This document shows positions 51,176 through 60,467 of a DNA stretch of 64,000 nt, one piece after another. The stretch lies in contig NZ_CP115913.1 of assembly GCF_027938815.1 (NCBI RefSeq), positions 3,258,001 through 3,322,000 on the forward strand, given 5' to 3'. Numbering within the stretch: the stretch's first letter is position 1; every line of letters begins with the position of its first letter. Source of the stretch: Oceanirhabdus sp. W0125-5 (GTDB lineage: Bacteria; Bacillota; Clostridia; Clostridiales; Clostridiaceae). The position numbers and the translations under genes are program-made. A model generated the notes under the pieces. That model had not been told where the DNA came from. It did not search any database and worked only from the letters and a program-made list of their open reading frames with translations.

Positions 51176-51229
51176 TATTTAATTTACATTGAAAAATAAT
51201 ATAGTAATTTATAAAGGAGAGTCTAAAAT

Positions 51230-52663
51230 ATGGGAACAAAAATTAAAATTGATCCAGTTACAAGACTAGAGGGTCACTTGAAAATTGAAGTTGAAGTTGA
51301 TAGTAATAATAAAGTAATTAATGCCCATAGTACTGGAAATATGTTTAGAGGTTTTGAGAAAATTTTAGTTGGAAAAGATCCAAGAGATGCAATACATATA
51401 ACTCAGAGAATATGTGGACTTTGTCCTGTAAGTCACAGTATAGCAGCAGTAAAAGCAGTTGAGGATTCATTTGGATTTAAACCTTCTTTTAATGCGATGC
51501 TATTAAGAAATCTTATTTTAGGTGGAAACTATTTATCGGATCATATTTTACAATTTTATCACTTATCATTACTTGATTATGTAAAAGGTCCACAAGCTAG
51601 TCCATGGACACCAGGATATGATGCTGACTATAGATTCAATGAAACTGAAAGTGCTGCTCTAATTAATAACTACATAAAAGCTTTACATATAAGAAGAAAA
51701 GCTCATGAAATGACTGCTATTTTTTCAGGAAAAATACCTCACGTAATGTCAATAGCACCAGGGGGGGTAACACAAAGATTAAATAGTACAAATATATCAA
51801 AATTTAAGAACTACTTAGTTGAAATTAAGAACTTTATTGATAATGAATATATGAGTGACTTGAATTTAATTGCAAATAAATACAGTGATTATTATAACAT
51901 AGGAAAAGGATGTGGAAATCTTCTAACTTATGGTGTATTCGATATAGATACTAATGGGAATACATTATTCAAATCTGGTATTTATAAAAATGGCTCATAT
52001 AGTTCAATCGATATATCAAAGATAAAAGAATATGTTAAACATTCATGGTATTCTGATGATTCTGGAAATAAACATCCAAATAGCGGAAAAACAGAGCCGA
52101 ATTATGGTAAAAATGGAGCTTATTCATGGTTAAAATCTCCAAGATACAATAATGAAGTATATGAAGTTGGTCCACTAGCTAGAATGTTCATGAATAAGGA
52201 ATACACAAGAGGTATTTCTGTAATGGATAGACATATGGCTAGAGGACTTGAATCAAAAAAAATAGTTGCAGAAATGATTAATTGGTTAAATTCACTTTCT
52301 ACTGGAAGCTCATACACTCAGTTAAATGTTCCTTACTCAGGTACTGGTGTAGGATTAACTGAAGCTCCAAGAGGTGCACTAGGACATTGGATGAATTTTT
52401 CAAATAAAAAACTGAATAGTTATCAAATAATAACTCCAACTTGTTGGAACGTTTCTCCAAGAGATGATTTTGGACAAATGGGTGCTTTAGAACAAGCTCT
52501 TGTGGGAGTTACAATTAAAGATATTAGTCAACCAATTGAATTATTAAGAATTGTTCACTCATTTGATCCATGTACAGGATGTTCAATACATATTATGGAT
52601 CCTGAAAGGAATGTTAAAGCTAAGTTTGTTGTTTCTACACCTAATCCTAAGGGAGTAATTTAA
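51230..52663 (+). CDS. [NiFe]-hydrogenase large subunit
   Basis: A 477-residue catalytic subunit that oxidises or makes H2 at the Ni-Fe(CN)2CO centre. The L1 motif RICGLCPVSH (about residues 61-70) and L2 motif DPCTGCSIH supply the four metal-binding Cys. After the L2 His about 23 residues remain, which would be the C-terminal peptide removed by the protease encoded next. It has no signal of its own and would be carried through Tat by the small subunit. TAATG overlap links it to the protease gene. Confidence 0.95.
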   Translation: MGTKIKIDPVTRLEGHLKIEVEVDSNNKVINAHSTGNMFRGFEKILVGKDPRDAIHITQRICGLCPVSHSIAAVKAVEDSFGFKPSFNAMLLRNLILGGNYLSDHILQFYHLSLLDYVKGPQASPWTPGYDADYRFNETESAALINNYIKALHIRRKAHEMTAIFSGKIPHVMSIAPGGVTQRLNSTNISKFKNYLVEIKNFIDNEYMSDLNLIANKYSDYYNIGKGCGNLLTYGVFDIDTNGNTLFKSGIYKNGSYSSIDISKIKEYVKHSWYSDDSGNKHPNSGKTEPNYGKNGAYSWLKSPRYNNEVYEVGPLARMFMNKEYTRGISVMDRHMARGLESKKIVAEMINWLNSLSTGSSYTQLNVPYSGTGVGLTEAPRGALGHWMNFSNKKLNSYQIITPTCWNVSPRDDFGQMGALEQALVGVTIKDISQPIELLRIVHSFDPCTGCSIHIMDPERNVKAKFVVSTPNPKGVI

Positions 52664-53115
52664 TGAAGAAGCAATGTGTAATAGGAATTGGCAACATTTT
52701 ATTGAGAGATGATGGAATAGGGGTTCACTTAATAAGTGAACTCCTTAAAGAAAAATTTAAATGTGATGTTGATTTAATAGATGGAGGAACATCGACTTTT
52801 GATTTGCTGGGGTATTTTATAGATAATGAGAAAGTTATTGTTGTAGATAGTTTAAAAGGCGGACATGAACCAGGGACTATATATAGAATAACTCCAGAAG
52901 AGTTGGGTACTTATATAAAAGCTAATTCATCACTTCACGATGTACAAGTTTTTGATATTCTCAAACAAGCAAAGTTAATGGGACACAACCCAGAGGTGAT
53001 AATCATAGGGGTTGAACCATATGAAATATTTTATGATATGGAGTTATCACCAACACTAAAGAATGAGATACCGAATATCATAAGAATAGTTAAAGAAGAA
53101 ATTGAAAGTGAATAG
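52663..53115 (+). CDS. Hydrogenase maturation endopeptidase (HyaD/HycI family)
   Basis: A 150-residue peptidase with the family pattern: GIGNILLRDDGIGVHL (nickel ligand Asp), VDSLKGGHEPG (Asp) and SSLHD (His). It recognises nickel in the large-subunit precursor and cuts after the L2 histidine. The start overlaps the large-subunit stop by one base, giving coupled translation. The length matches the family. Confidence 0.92.
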   Translation: MKKQCVIGIGNILLRDDGIGVHLISELLKEKFKCDVDLIDGGTSTFDLLGYFIDNEKVIVVDSLKGGHEPGTIYRITPEELGTYIKANSSLHDVQVFDILKQAKLMGHNPEVIIIGVEPYEIFYDMELSPTLKNEIPNIIRIVKEEIESE

Positions 53116-53124
53116 GTGATATTA

Positions 53125-53466
53125 ATGCATGAAGTTTCAATTATGGGTGAAATATTTGAAATTATAAATGAAAATGTAAGTAACCATAATATAAAAAAAG
53201 TTAATAAAGTAGTTTTAAAAATTGGAGAGTTCAGTTGTGTTGAAGACAGTGCTTTAAGATTCGCATTCGAAGGATTCTCAAAGGATACTGAATCAGAAAA
53301 AGCTGAACTAATCATTAATAGAGTTAAAGCAACAGCTGAATGTGTTGAATGCGGACAAGTGTTTGACATATCATTTACTGATAAAAAATGTCCAAAGTGT
53401 CATGTGTTTAGCAATAATATCGTAAGTGGATATGAATTACTATTAGATGAAATAGAAGGTGAATAA
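53125..53466 (+). CDS. hypA: Hydrogenase nickel-insertion protein HypA
   Basis: A 113-residue nickel chaperone. The start at 53125 is set by the invariant MHEVSI (His2 binds nickel); an upstream GTG at 53116 would displace it. Zinc is held by CVECG and CPKC (about residues 73-94). It works with HypB to deliver nickel to the large subunit. It follows the protease gene by 9 nt and precedes hypB directly. Confidence 0.95.
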   Translation: MHEVSIMGEIFEIINENVSNHNIKKVNKVVLKIGEFSCVEDSALRFAFEGFSKDTESEKAELIINRVKATAECVECGQVFDISFTDKKCPKCHVFSNNIVSGYELLLDEIEGE

Positions 53467-53467
53467 A

Positions 53468-54139
53468 GTGAAACAGATTTTAGTGAAAAAAAATATATTA
53501 GGGACAAATGATGAAATAGCTAGAAGAAATAGAGCGTTACTAAGGGAAAAAGGTATTTTCACAATAAATATGATAGGTTCTCCTGGAGCTGGAAAAACAT
53601 CAGTATTAGAAAAAATCATCAAAAGCTTAAAAAATGAAATAAATATGACAGTAATAGAAGGTGACTTATACACAACAAAAGATGCAGATAGAATAGAAAG
53701 TCACGGAATTCAGGTACTTCAAGTAAATACTGGTGGGGGATGCCATCTAGATGCATTAATGATACAGGAGTCATTAAATAATATTGATATTGAAGATACT
53801 AACTTTTTAATAATTGAAAACGTTGGTAACCTAGTATGTCCAGCGTCATACGATTTAAGTGAAGATATGAAAGTTACTGTTTTAAGTATAACCGAAGGAA
53901 ATGATAAGCCATTAAAATATCCATCAATGTTCCAAAGATCAGAGGTACTTATAGTAAATAAAATGGATTTGATAGAGTACACAAATTTTTCAATGGAAGA
54001 GTTATATAGAGATATTAAATCATTAAATGAAAACATTAAAGTCTTTGAAATATCTTGTACAACCGAAGAAGGAATTAAAGATTTAGCTGACTTCTTCAAA
54101 GAAAAAATAAAAGAAAAAGGGGAAATGAAAAATGCCTAG
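53468..54139 (+). CDS. hypB: Hydrogenase nickel-insertion GTPase HypB
   Basis: A 223-residue GTPase with P-loop GSPGAGKTS and a dinuclear metal site at GGGCHLDA. The N-terminal CxxCGC motif and His-rich stretch of some HypB proteins are absent, so it inserts nickel but probably does not store it. The start GTG 53468 lies just after the hypA stop with GGTGAA upstream; an in-frame GTG at 53459 is less well placed. Its end overlaps the tatA start by 8 nt. Confidence 0.94.
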   Translation: MKQILVKKNILGTNDEIARRNRALLREKGIFTINMIGSPGAGKTSVLEKIIKSLKNEINMTVIEGDLYTTKDADRIESHGIQVLQVNTGGGCHLDALMIQESLNNIDIEDTNFLIIENVGNLVCPASYDLSEDMKVTVLSITEGNDKPLKYPSMFQRSEVLIVNKMDLIEYTNFSMEELYRDIKSLNENIKVFEISCTTEEGIKDLADFFKEKIKEKGEMKNA

Positions 54140-54305
54140 TTTAGGATTACCAGAACTAATTGTAATTTTAGTTATTGCTCTTGTAGTATTTGGACCTAAA
54201 AAACTTCCAGAGGTAGGGAGAGCTATTGGAACATCTATAAAGGAATTTAAAAAAGCAACTAAAGAAGTAACAAAAGATCTTGTTGAAGATAAAGAAGAGA
54301 AGTAA
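54132..54305 (+). CDS. tatA: Sec-independent translocase subunit TatA
   Basis: A 57-residue protein: an N-terminal membrane helix ([15 protein letters not shown], about residues 6-20) followed by the [14 protein letters not shown] amphipathic hinge and a charged tail. This is the minimal TatA of Gram-positives. It forms the pore ring that lets folded Tat substrates cross the membrane. It lies inside the hydrogenase operon, overlaps hypB and is followed 20 nt later by tatC. Confidence 0.95.
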   Translation: MPSLGLPELIVILVIALVVFGPKKLPEVGRAIGTSIKEFKKATKEVTKDLVEDKEEK

Positions 54306-54325
54306 TAAGAAAGTAGGTGAGGTAA

Positions 54326-55075
54326 ATGAGCAAGGAATTTGAAGAAATAAGCATAATCGATCATTTAGATGAGTTAAGAAAAAGAATATTAATAAGTTGT
54401 TTATTTATAGCAATCTTTTCAGTAATATCATACATAAAATCTGCTGAATTAACTGCATTACTAAAAGGTCCTCTCGAAATGAGTGGAGATATTGACTTAG
54501 TGTTTTTAACACCATTAGAAGGATTTCTTACAAAGTTAAAAGTTGCAGTTTTTGGAGGTATAGTTGTATCATCTCCAATAATATTCTTACAAACATTATT
54601 ATTTATCTCACCTGCTATGTATAAAAAAGAAAAAATAATTGTTTTTTCATGTTTACCATTTATAGTAGCGTTATTTTTTAGTGGAATATATTTTTGTTTT
54701 GCATTTATACTTCCAACAACATTAAATTATTTAATGAGTTTTGGAAATGAACATATGGTACCAATGCTTTCAGTAGGCAAATATTTTTCCTTTGTAATAG
54801 GGTTAACTGTAGCTATGGGGTCTGTTTTTGAACTTCCAATGATTATGTTGCTATTATCTAAGTTTGGAATTCTTAATTATAAGACTTTAGCTAAAAAAAG
54901 AAAATATGCCATCTTAGTAATTGTTATTATTACAGCAATCATAACTCCTACTCCAGATGCATTTACTTTGTTAGCAGTTGCTCTACCATTAACTCTATTA
55001 TTTGAAATAAGTTTAGGACTAATGTATGTGTATAGCAAAATTACAGGGATAAAGAAAACTAATGATGAAAACTAA
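54326..55075 (+). CDS. tatC: Sec-independent translocase subunit TatC
   Basis: A 249-residue membrane receptor of the Tat pathway with six helices. The N-terminal IDHLDELRKRI is the signal-peptide recognition motif, and LTPLEGFLTKLK, the following Pro-rich loops and ITPTPDAFT near the C-terminus match the family. With TatA it would form a minimal TatAC translocase able to export the co-encoded twin-arginine small subunit. A GTGAGGTAA leader precedes the start. Confidence 0.96.
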   Translation: MSKEFEEISIIDHLDELRKRILISCLFIAIFSVISYIKSAELTALLKGPLEMSGDIDLVFLTPLEGFLTKLKVAVFGGIVVSSPIIFLQTLLFISPAMYKKEKIIVFSCLPFIVALFFSGIYFCFAFILPTTLNYLMSFGNEHMVPMLSVGKYFSFVIGLTVAMGSVFELPMIMLLLSKFGILNYKTLAKKRKYAILVIVIITAIITPTPDAFTLLAVALPLTLLFEISLGLMYVYSKITGIKKTNDEN

Positions 55076-55093
55076 TGAGGAAAGGTAATTAAA

Positions 55094-57364
55094 ATGAATA
55101 GAAGTACTAGAAAATATGTTGTTGTTAGAGGAATTGTACAAGGAGTTGGATTTAGACCATTTGTATATAAAATAGCTAATGAAAACAACTTAAAGGGTTG
55201 GGTTAAAAATACTTCAGAAGGTGTTTTTATTGATATTGAAGGTGAAGAAAAAAATATAAACATTGTTTTAAACAAATTAAGGAATGAAGCTCCACCACTT
55301 TCAAAAATAGATGAAATAATTATTGAAGATAGGGAAATTAAAAATTTTAAAGAGTTCTCAATAGAAAAAAGTCATGACAATAATAACACAATTACATTGA
55401 TATCGCCTGATATTGCAACATGTAAGGAATGTGAAGATGACATAAAAGAGAAAAGTAATAAGAGATATAAATACCCTTTCACAAATTGTACAAATTGTGG
55501 TCCAAGATTTTCTATCATAAAAAAACTACCATACGATAGACCAATGACAACAATGAAGAAATTTGCTTTATGTCCTGAATGTAAAAGTGAATATGAAGAT
55601 CCATTAGATAGAAGATTTCATGCTCAACCAAATGCTTGTCCTGTTTGCGGTCCTAGTGTATGGTTAATAGATAGAAATGGTAATAAGATTTCAACAGAAA
55701 ATCCTATAAAGAGGACTAAAGAGCTATTAAAGGACGGAAAAATATTAGCTATAAAAGGATTAGGTGGATTTCATTTAGTTTGTAATGGTGAAAATGAAAA
55801 AGTAATTAGTGTTTTAAGAGAAAGAAAAAGAAGAGAGTCAAAACCTTTTGCACTTATGATGAGTGATATACATGAAGTTAAAAAATATTGTAATGTTAAT
55901 GAAAAAGAAGAGAGTATATTAACGGGTATAAGAAAACCAATATTATTACTTGAAAAGAAAGGTGAATTATTACCTGAAAACATTGCACCAAATAATAAAA
56001 CTTTAGGGGTTATGCTACCGTACACACCGCTGCATTATCTTTTATTTGATGAGGAATTAAAGGTATTAATTATGACAAGTGCCAATATTAGTGGATTACC
56101 AATGGTTTATCAAAATGAAGAAGCACAAGAAAAATTAAAAGATATAGTAGATTTTTATTTATTACATGATAGAGATATAAATTTACCAGTTGATGACTCA
56201 GTATCAATGGTAATTAAAGATATGGAAAGATTAATAAGACGTTCAAGAGGATATGCACCACTTCCAGTAGTGATTGACGGTATTGAAGACACTTTCGCTT
56301 ATGGATCACATATGAAAAATACATTTTGTATTTCAAAGAATGAATATGCTTTTTTAAGTCAGCATATGGGAGATATCGATAGCTTAGAGACTTATGAAAA
56401 TTATGAGCTAAACGCTGAGCATTTTAAAGGATTATATAATATTGAGCCTAAAATTGTTGCATATGATTTACATCCTGATTTTTTATTATCTAAATTTGCA
56501 AAAGAAGAAAAGTGTGAGAAGGTAGCAGTTCAGCACCATCATGCACATATAGCAAGTTGTATGGCTGAAAATAAGATTAATAAGAAAATTATAGGGCTTG
56601 CCTTTGATGGTACAGGCTTAGGAACTGATAATAAAATTTGGGGTGGAGAATTTTTAATATGTGATTACATGGATTTCAAAAGAGTAGGTCATTTGAATTA
56701 TGTAAAAATGCCTGGAGGAGAAGCAGCAGTAAAAGAGCCATGGAAAATGGGAATTAGTTATCTTCTTAAGGCAATGAAAGAGAATATTGATAATAATATT
56801 ATAAAAGACATTCCAGAAAAAAGTGTCAATATGATTATTTCAATGATTGAGAAGAATATAAATTCAATTGAAACATCAAGCATGGGAAGGCTATTTGATG
56901 CAGTAGCAGCAATCATCGGAATAAAAAATAAAATATCTTATGAAGGAGAAGCAGCTATAAATTTAGAAGCTATTTCACTTGCAAAAGAAGAAGGAAAATA
57001 TACTTATAGAATAGATATTTTTGAAGAAAAATTCATTGTAAATACAGATAATATGATTAGAGAAATTGTTGATGATATCAAGGATAATATACAAATCAAT
57101 GTTATTGCGAAAAGGTTCCATAACACTGTAATTGACTTCTCAATTCAAATGTGTATTTTGATTAGAGATAAATATGAGATTAATTCAGTAGGACTTAGTG
57201 GCGGAGTGTTTCAGAATAGAATTATTTTTGAAGGTATTTATAATAGGTTAAAAGAATGTGGATTTGAAGTATATACTCATTCTGAAATACCATGTAATGA
57301 TGGGGGAATAGCATTAGGACAATTAGTAATTGCAAATCATAAGATAAATACAGGAGGGAAATAA
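55094..57364 (+). CDS. hypF: Carbamoyltransferase HypF
   Basis: A 756-residue enzyme that makes the cyanide precursor from carbamoyl phosphate. An acylphosphatase domain (RGIVQGVGFRPFVYK, about residues 11-25) is followed by two zinc-finger motifs (CKECEDD, CTNCG; CPECKSE, CPVCGP), a YrdC-like domain and a Kae1-like domain with VQHHHAHIASC and DGTGLGTD. All catalytic motifs are present. It transfers a carbamoyl group to the C-terminal Cys of HypE. hypC begins one base after its stop. Confidence 0.95.
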   Translation: MNRSTRKYVVVRGIVQGVGFRPFVYKIANENNLKGWVKNTSEGVFIDIEGEEKNINIVLNKLRNEAPPLSKIDEIIIEDREIKNFKEFSIEKSHDNNNTITLISPDIATCKECEDDIKEKSNKRYKYPFTNCTNCGPRFSIIKKLPYDRPMTTMKKFALCPECKSEYEDPLDRRFHAQPNACPVCGPSVWLIDRNGNKISTENPIKRTKELLKDGKILAIKGLGGFHLVCNGENEKVISVLRERKRRESKPFALMMSDIHEVKKYCNVNEKEESILTGIRKPILLLEKKGELLPENIAPNNKTLGVMLPYTPLHYLLFDEELKVLIMTSANISGLPMVYQNEEAQEKLKDIVDFYLLHDRDINLPVDDSVSMVIKDMERLIRRSRGYAPLPVVIDGIEDTFAYGSHMKNTFCISKNEYAFLSQHMGDIDSLETYENYELNAEHFKGLYNIEPKIVAYDLHPDFLLSKFAKEEKCEKVAVQHHHAHIASCMAENKINKKIIGLAFDGTGLGTDNKIWGGEFLICDYMDFKRVGHLNYVKMPGGEAAVKEPWKMGISYLLKAMKENIDNNIIKDIPEKSVNMIISMIEKNINSIETSSMGRLFDAVAAIIGIKNKISYEGEAAINLEAISLAKEEGKYTYRIDIFEEKFIVNTDNMIREIVDDIKDNIQINVIAKRFHNTVIDFSIQMCILIRDKYEINSVGLSGGVFQNRIIFEGIYNRLKECGFEVYTHSEIPCNDGGIALGQLVIANHKINTGGK

Positions 57365-57365
57365 T

Positions 57366-57584
57366 ATGTGTGTAGCGGTACCAGTAGAAGTTATAGAAGT
57401 TAGAGAACATGAGGCAGTAGTTAATTTTGGAGGAGTTAGAAAAGAAGTTAATATAGATTTAGTATATGATTTACAAGTTGGAGACTATGTTCTTCTTCAC
57501 GCAGGATGCGCAATGCAGAAGATTGATAAAGAAGAAGCTGAAAAAACATTAGAAATTTTTAAAGCATTAGCAGAAGATAATTAA
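57366..57584 (+). CDS. hypC: Hydrogenase maturation chaperone HypC
   Basis: A 72-residue protein beginning MCVAVPVEVIEV, with the essential Cys2 that holds the Fe(CN)2CO precursor together with HypD. The beta-barrel core VGDYVLLHAGCAMQKI is typical of the family. Ribosome site GGAGGGAAATA precedes the start. It precedes hypD by 16 nt. Confidence 0.95.
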   Translation: MCVAVPVEVIEVREHEAVVNFGGVRKEVNIDLVYDLQVGDYVLLHAGCAMQKIDKEEAEKTLEIFKALAEDN

Positions 57585-57600
57585 TTAGGGGGGATGAACT

Positions 57601-58689
57601 ATGAAATATGTAAAAGAATTTAGGAACCCTGAATTAGTTAAGAAGATGCTTGAAAAGATACATGAAAATGCTGATAAAGAAGTTGCAATAATGGAGGTGT
57701 GTGGGACACACACTATGTCAATATTTAGAAGTGGAATTAGAGATTTGCTTCCAGAGAATATAAAGCTTATATCAGGTCCAGGATGTCCTGTTTGTGTAAC
57801 ATCTCAAGGATACATAGATACTGTAATTGAATTATCTCATAGGGAAGATATTATAATAACTACTTTTGGGGATATGTTAAAGGTACCAGGAAATAAAAGT
57901 TCCCTTCAAAAGGAAAAAGCTTTAGGTAGAGATATTAGAATGGTATATTCTCCACTAGATGCAGTGAAGATTGCTAAGGAAAATCCTAATAAAGAAGTTG
58001 TATTTTTAGCGGTAGGCTTTGAAACAACAGCACCAACAATAGCTTTAAGTGTGAAAATTGCTGAAAGTGAAAAAATTGAAAATTACTCAGTATTACAATC
58101 AATAAAAACAATGCCAACAACAATGAAAGCATTGGTTTTAGATAAAGAGACTAAAATAGATGGGTTTATATGTCCAGGGCATGTTAGTACTGTTATTGGT
58201 GTTAAACCATATGAATTTTTATCTGAGGAATTTGGAGTTCCGGCAGTAGTTGCAGGTTTTGAATCAGGAGATATTATAGTAGGTTTATATAATTTACTTG
58301 AAATGATTAATAATAATATTAATGAAGTAAGAAATACTTACGGAAGAATAGTTAATTATGAAGGTAATGAGAAAGCTATAAATACTATGGATGAAATATT
58401 TGATGTAACTCGTAGTAATTGGAGAGGACTAGGGAATCTTGAGGGTACAGGTCTCAGATTAAAGAAGAAATATAGTTTATATGATACAGAAAGTAAGTTG
58501 AATATAAAATTATGCGAAGACAAGCCTTTGAAAGGATGTATTTGTGGTGAAATCCTTAAAGGGAAAAAGAATCCTGTAGAGTGTAAATTGTTCTCTAAGG
58601 TGTGTGATCCTATGAATCCAGTAGGAGCATGTATGGTTTCTGAAGAGGGAACATGTGCAGCATATTATAAATATGGTTCAGGAAAATAA
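57601..58689 (+). CDS. hypD: Hydrogenase iron-centre scaffold HypD
   Basis: A 362-residue FeS protein that assembles the Fe(CN)2CO unit with HypC. VCGTHTMSIF (Cys for iron binding), GPGCPVCVTS and CPGHVSTVIG are conserved, and the C-terminal [4Fe-4S] cysteines occur in CICGE, CKLFSKVC and GACMVSEEGTC. Length and motif order equal the family norm. Ribosome site GGGGGGAT lies ahead of ATG 57601. Confidence 0.96.
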   Translation: MKYVKEFRNPELVKKMLEKIHENADKEVAIMEVCGTHTMSIFRSGIRDLLPENIKLISGPGCPVCVTSQGYIDTVIELSHREDIIITTFGDMLKVPGNKSSLQKEKALGRDIRMVYSPLDAVKIAKENPNKEVVFLAVGFETTAPTIALSVKIAESEKIENYSVLQSIKTMPTTMKALVLDKETKIDGFICPGHVSTVIGVKPYEFLSEEFGVPAVVAGFESGDIIVGLYNLLEMINNNINEVRNTYGRIVNYEGNEKAINTMDEIFDVTRSNWRGLGNLEGTGLRLKKKYSLYDTESKLNIKLCEDKPLKGCICGEILKGKKNPVECKLFSKVCDPMNPVGACMVSEEGTCAAYYKYGSGK

Positions 58690-58714
58690 ACAAAAGTTAA
58701 AGGGAAGTGTAGAA

Positions 58715-59719
58715 ATGAGTATAATTACTTTATCACACGGAAGTGGTGGAGCATCAACAAATAAATTAATAGAAGAATTATTTTATAAATATTTTAATAA
58801 TGATATCTTGCTTCAAAAAAATGATTCATCAATTTTACCTATGTGTAATGGAAAGATTGCTGTATCAACAGATTCTTTCGTTATAAATCCTATCTTTTTT
58901 AATGGAGGAGATATTGGAAAGTTATCAGTATGTGGAACGGTCAATGATTTAGCTATGAGTGGAGCGAAACCATTATATATTACAGTAGGCTTTATTATTG
59001 AAGAAGGCTTAGAGTTAAAAGATTTAGAAAGAATAGTTAAATCAATAAGTGAAACTGCAAATGAAGCAAATGTAAAAATCGTTGCAGGTGATACAAAAGT
59101 AGTTGAAAAGGGCAGTGGAGATAAAATATATATAAATACAACTGGTATAGGTGTAATGGAACGAGATGTATATTTAAGCAGTGAGAATATCAAAACAGGA
59201 GATAAAGTAATCATAAGTGGAACTTTAGGTGACCATGGTGTTTGTATTATGTCCAAAAGAAAAAACTTAAAATTTGATGTGGAAGTTGAAAGTGATTGCG
59301 GACTTTTAAATGAACTTATTGATAATGTTCTAAATACAAGTGAGAATGTAAGGATATTAAGAGATCCTACAAGAGGTGGACTTGCAACAACTTTAAATGA
59401 ATTTTCAAAGGAAAGTAATAAAGGTATAGTTATAAATGAGTGTTCTATACCAGTTAAAATGGAAGTTGAGAGCATGTGCGAAATTCTTGGGTTAGAACCA
59501 TTATATATTGCTAATGAAGGTAAGGTTGTTTTAATAGTTGGAGAAGAAGATGCTGAAGAAGTATTAAAAGTTATGAGATCCCATCCAAGAGGAAAAGATG
59601 CAGAAATTATTGGAGAGGTAATAGAGGATGATAGACAAATGGTTTGTCTTAAGACTGAAATAGGCGGAACTAGAGTAGTTAATATGCCTGTAGGTGAATT
59701 ATTACCGAGAATATGTTAG
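58715..59719 (+). CDS. hypE: Hydrogenase cyanide-synthesis protein HypE
   Basis: A 334-residue PurM-like ATPase. LSHGSGGASTNKLIEE at the N-terminus and PRIC at the very C-terminus are diagnostic; the terminal Cys receives the carbamoyl group and is dehydrated to thiocyanate. The start at 58715 is chosen by MSIITLSHG and its ribosome site (AGGGAAG); an earlier in-frame start lies inside hypD. The gene is not SelD, whose N-terminal Cys/Sec motif is absent. Confidence 0.95.
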   Translation: MSIITLSHGSGGASTNKLIEELFYKYFNNDILLQKNDSSILPMCNGKIAVSTDSFVINPIFFNGGDIGKLSVCGTVNDLAMSGAKPLYITVGFIIEEGLELKDLERIVKSISETANEANVKIVAGDTKVVEKGSGDKIYINTTGIGVMERDVYLSSENIKTGDKVIISGTLGDHGVCIMSKRKNLKFDVEVESDCGLLNELIDNVLNTSENVRILRDPTRGGLATTLNEFSKESNKGIVINECSIPVKMEVESMCEILGLEPLYIANEGKVVLIVGEEDAEEVLKVMRSHPRGKDAEIIGEVIEDDRQMVCLKTEIGGTRVVNMPVGELLPRIC

Positions 59720-59741
59720 AAATGTTGAAGGAGTTTTAGAA

Positions 59742-60404
59742 ATGAATTTATTTACTACACTAATGATAGGATTTATTCTTGGAATAAAGCATGCTATAGA
59801 ACCAGATCATGTTATTGCTGTATCTACGATTGTAAGTAGAACAAAGAAATTATGGACATCTTCTTTAGTAGGTATATTTTGGGGTATAGGGCATACGTTA
59901 ACATTACTTATATTTGGAATGTTATTTATATTTATGAAAAAAGACATACCAAATGTATGGGCATTATCTTTGGAATTTGCTGTTGGTATAATGCTTGTTT
60001 ATCTTGGAATACGTAGTTTTATATCTCCTGAGAAAAATGATGTTCATTCTCATTCCCATGAACAGGAAAACTCAAAGCTTAAAGGATTCTCATATTTAAA
60101 ATCAATATTTATTGGAGCTGTACATGGTTTATCAGGAAGTGCAGCAATGATTTTATTAACAATGTCCACTGTGAAAAGTCCTTGGGAAGGTGGAATTTAT
60201 ATTATTATTTTTGGTATAGGAACTATATTTGGTATGTTATTATTCACAACAATAATTGGAATGCCTTTTGCTATAAGTTCTGATAATAAAAAGTTGAATA
60301 TTGGATTTACTCGTATTACTGCTGTGATTAGTTGCATTTTTGGAGTTTATTATATGTACAATTTAGGAATTAATGATGGTTTATTTAAGCTTTTAATTAA
60401 TTAA
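59742..60404 (+). CDS. Nickel permease, NicO/UreH-like
   Basis: A 220-residue membrane protein with about six helices. GIKHAIEPDHVIAVSTI and GIGHTLTLLIFG carry the His and Asp metal residues of NiCoT/UreH-type transporters. A HSHSHE stretch (about residues 104-109) lies in a loop. It most likely imports nickel for the hydrogenase, given its place at the operon end (22 nt after hypE). The start at 59742 follows GAAGGAG. Cobalt transport is possible but less likely in this context. Confidence 0.85.
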   Translation: MNLFTTLMIGFILGIKHAIEPDHVIAVSTIVSRTKKLWTSSLVGIFWGIGHTLTLLIFGMLFIFMKKDIPNVWALSLEFAVGIMLVYLGIRSFISPEKNDVHSHSHEQENSKLKGFSYLKSIFIGAVHGLSGSAAMILLTMSTVKSPWEGGIYIIIFGIGTIFGMLLFTTIIGMPFAISSDNKKLNIGFTRITAVISCIFGVYYMYNLGINDGLFKLLIN

Positions 60405-60412
60405 AATATGTA

Positions 60413-60449
60413 AAAAAGAGTTTTAATCTTTTAGATTGAAACTCTTTTT
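60413..60449 (+). terminator. Terminator of the hydrogenase operon
   Basis: AAAAAGAGTTT with AAACTCTTTTT plus inner TAATC/GATTG pairing, between convergent genes. Confidence 0.88.
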
Positions 60450-60467
60450 ATAATATGAATTAATACA

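Noticed and set aside
58813-59475. Long open frame of 220 codons on the minus strand over hypE
   Set aside because: hypE has full-length homology and diagnostic motifs; the opposite frame has no recognisable domain or ribosome site.
58715-59719. selD (selenophosphate synthetase), which would have supported selenocysteine in copA
   Set aside because: The C-terminal PRIC and LSHGSGG motifs identify HypE; it gives no support for selenium metabolism.
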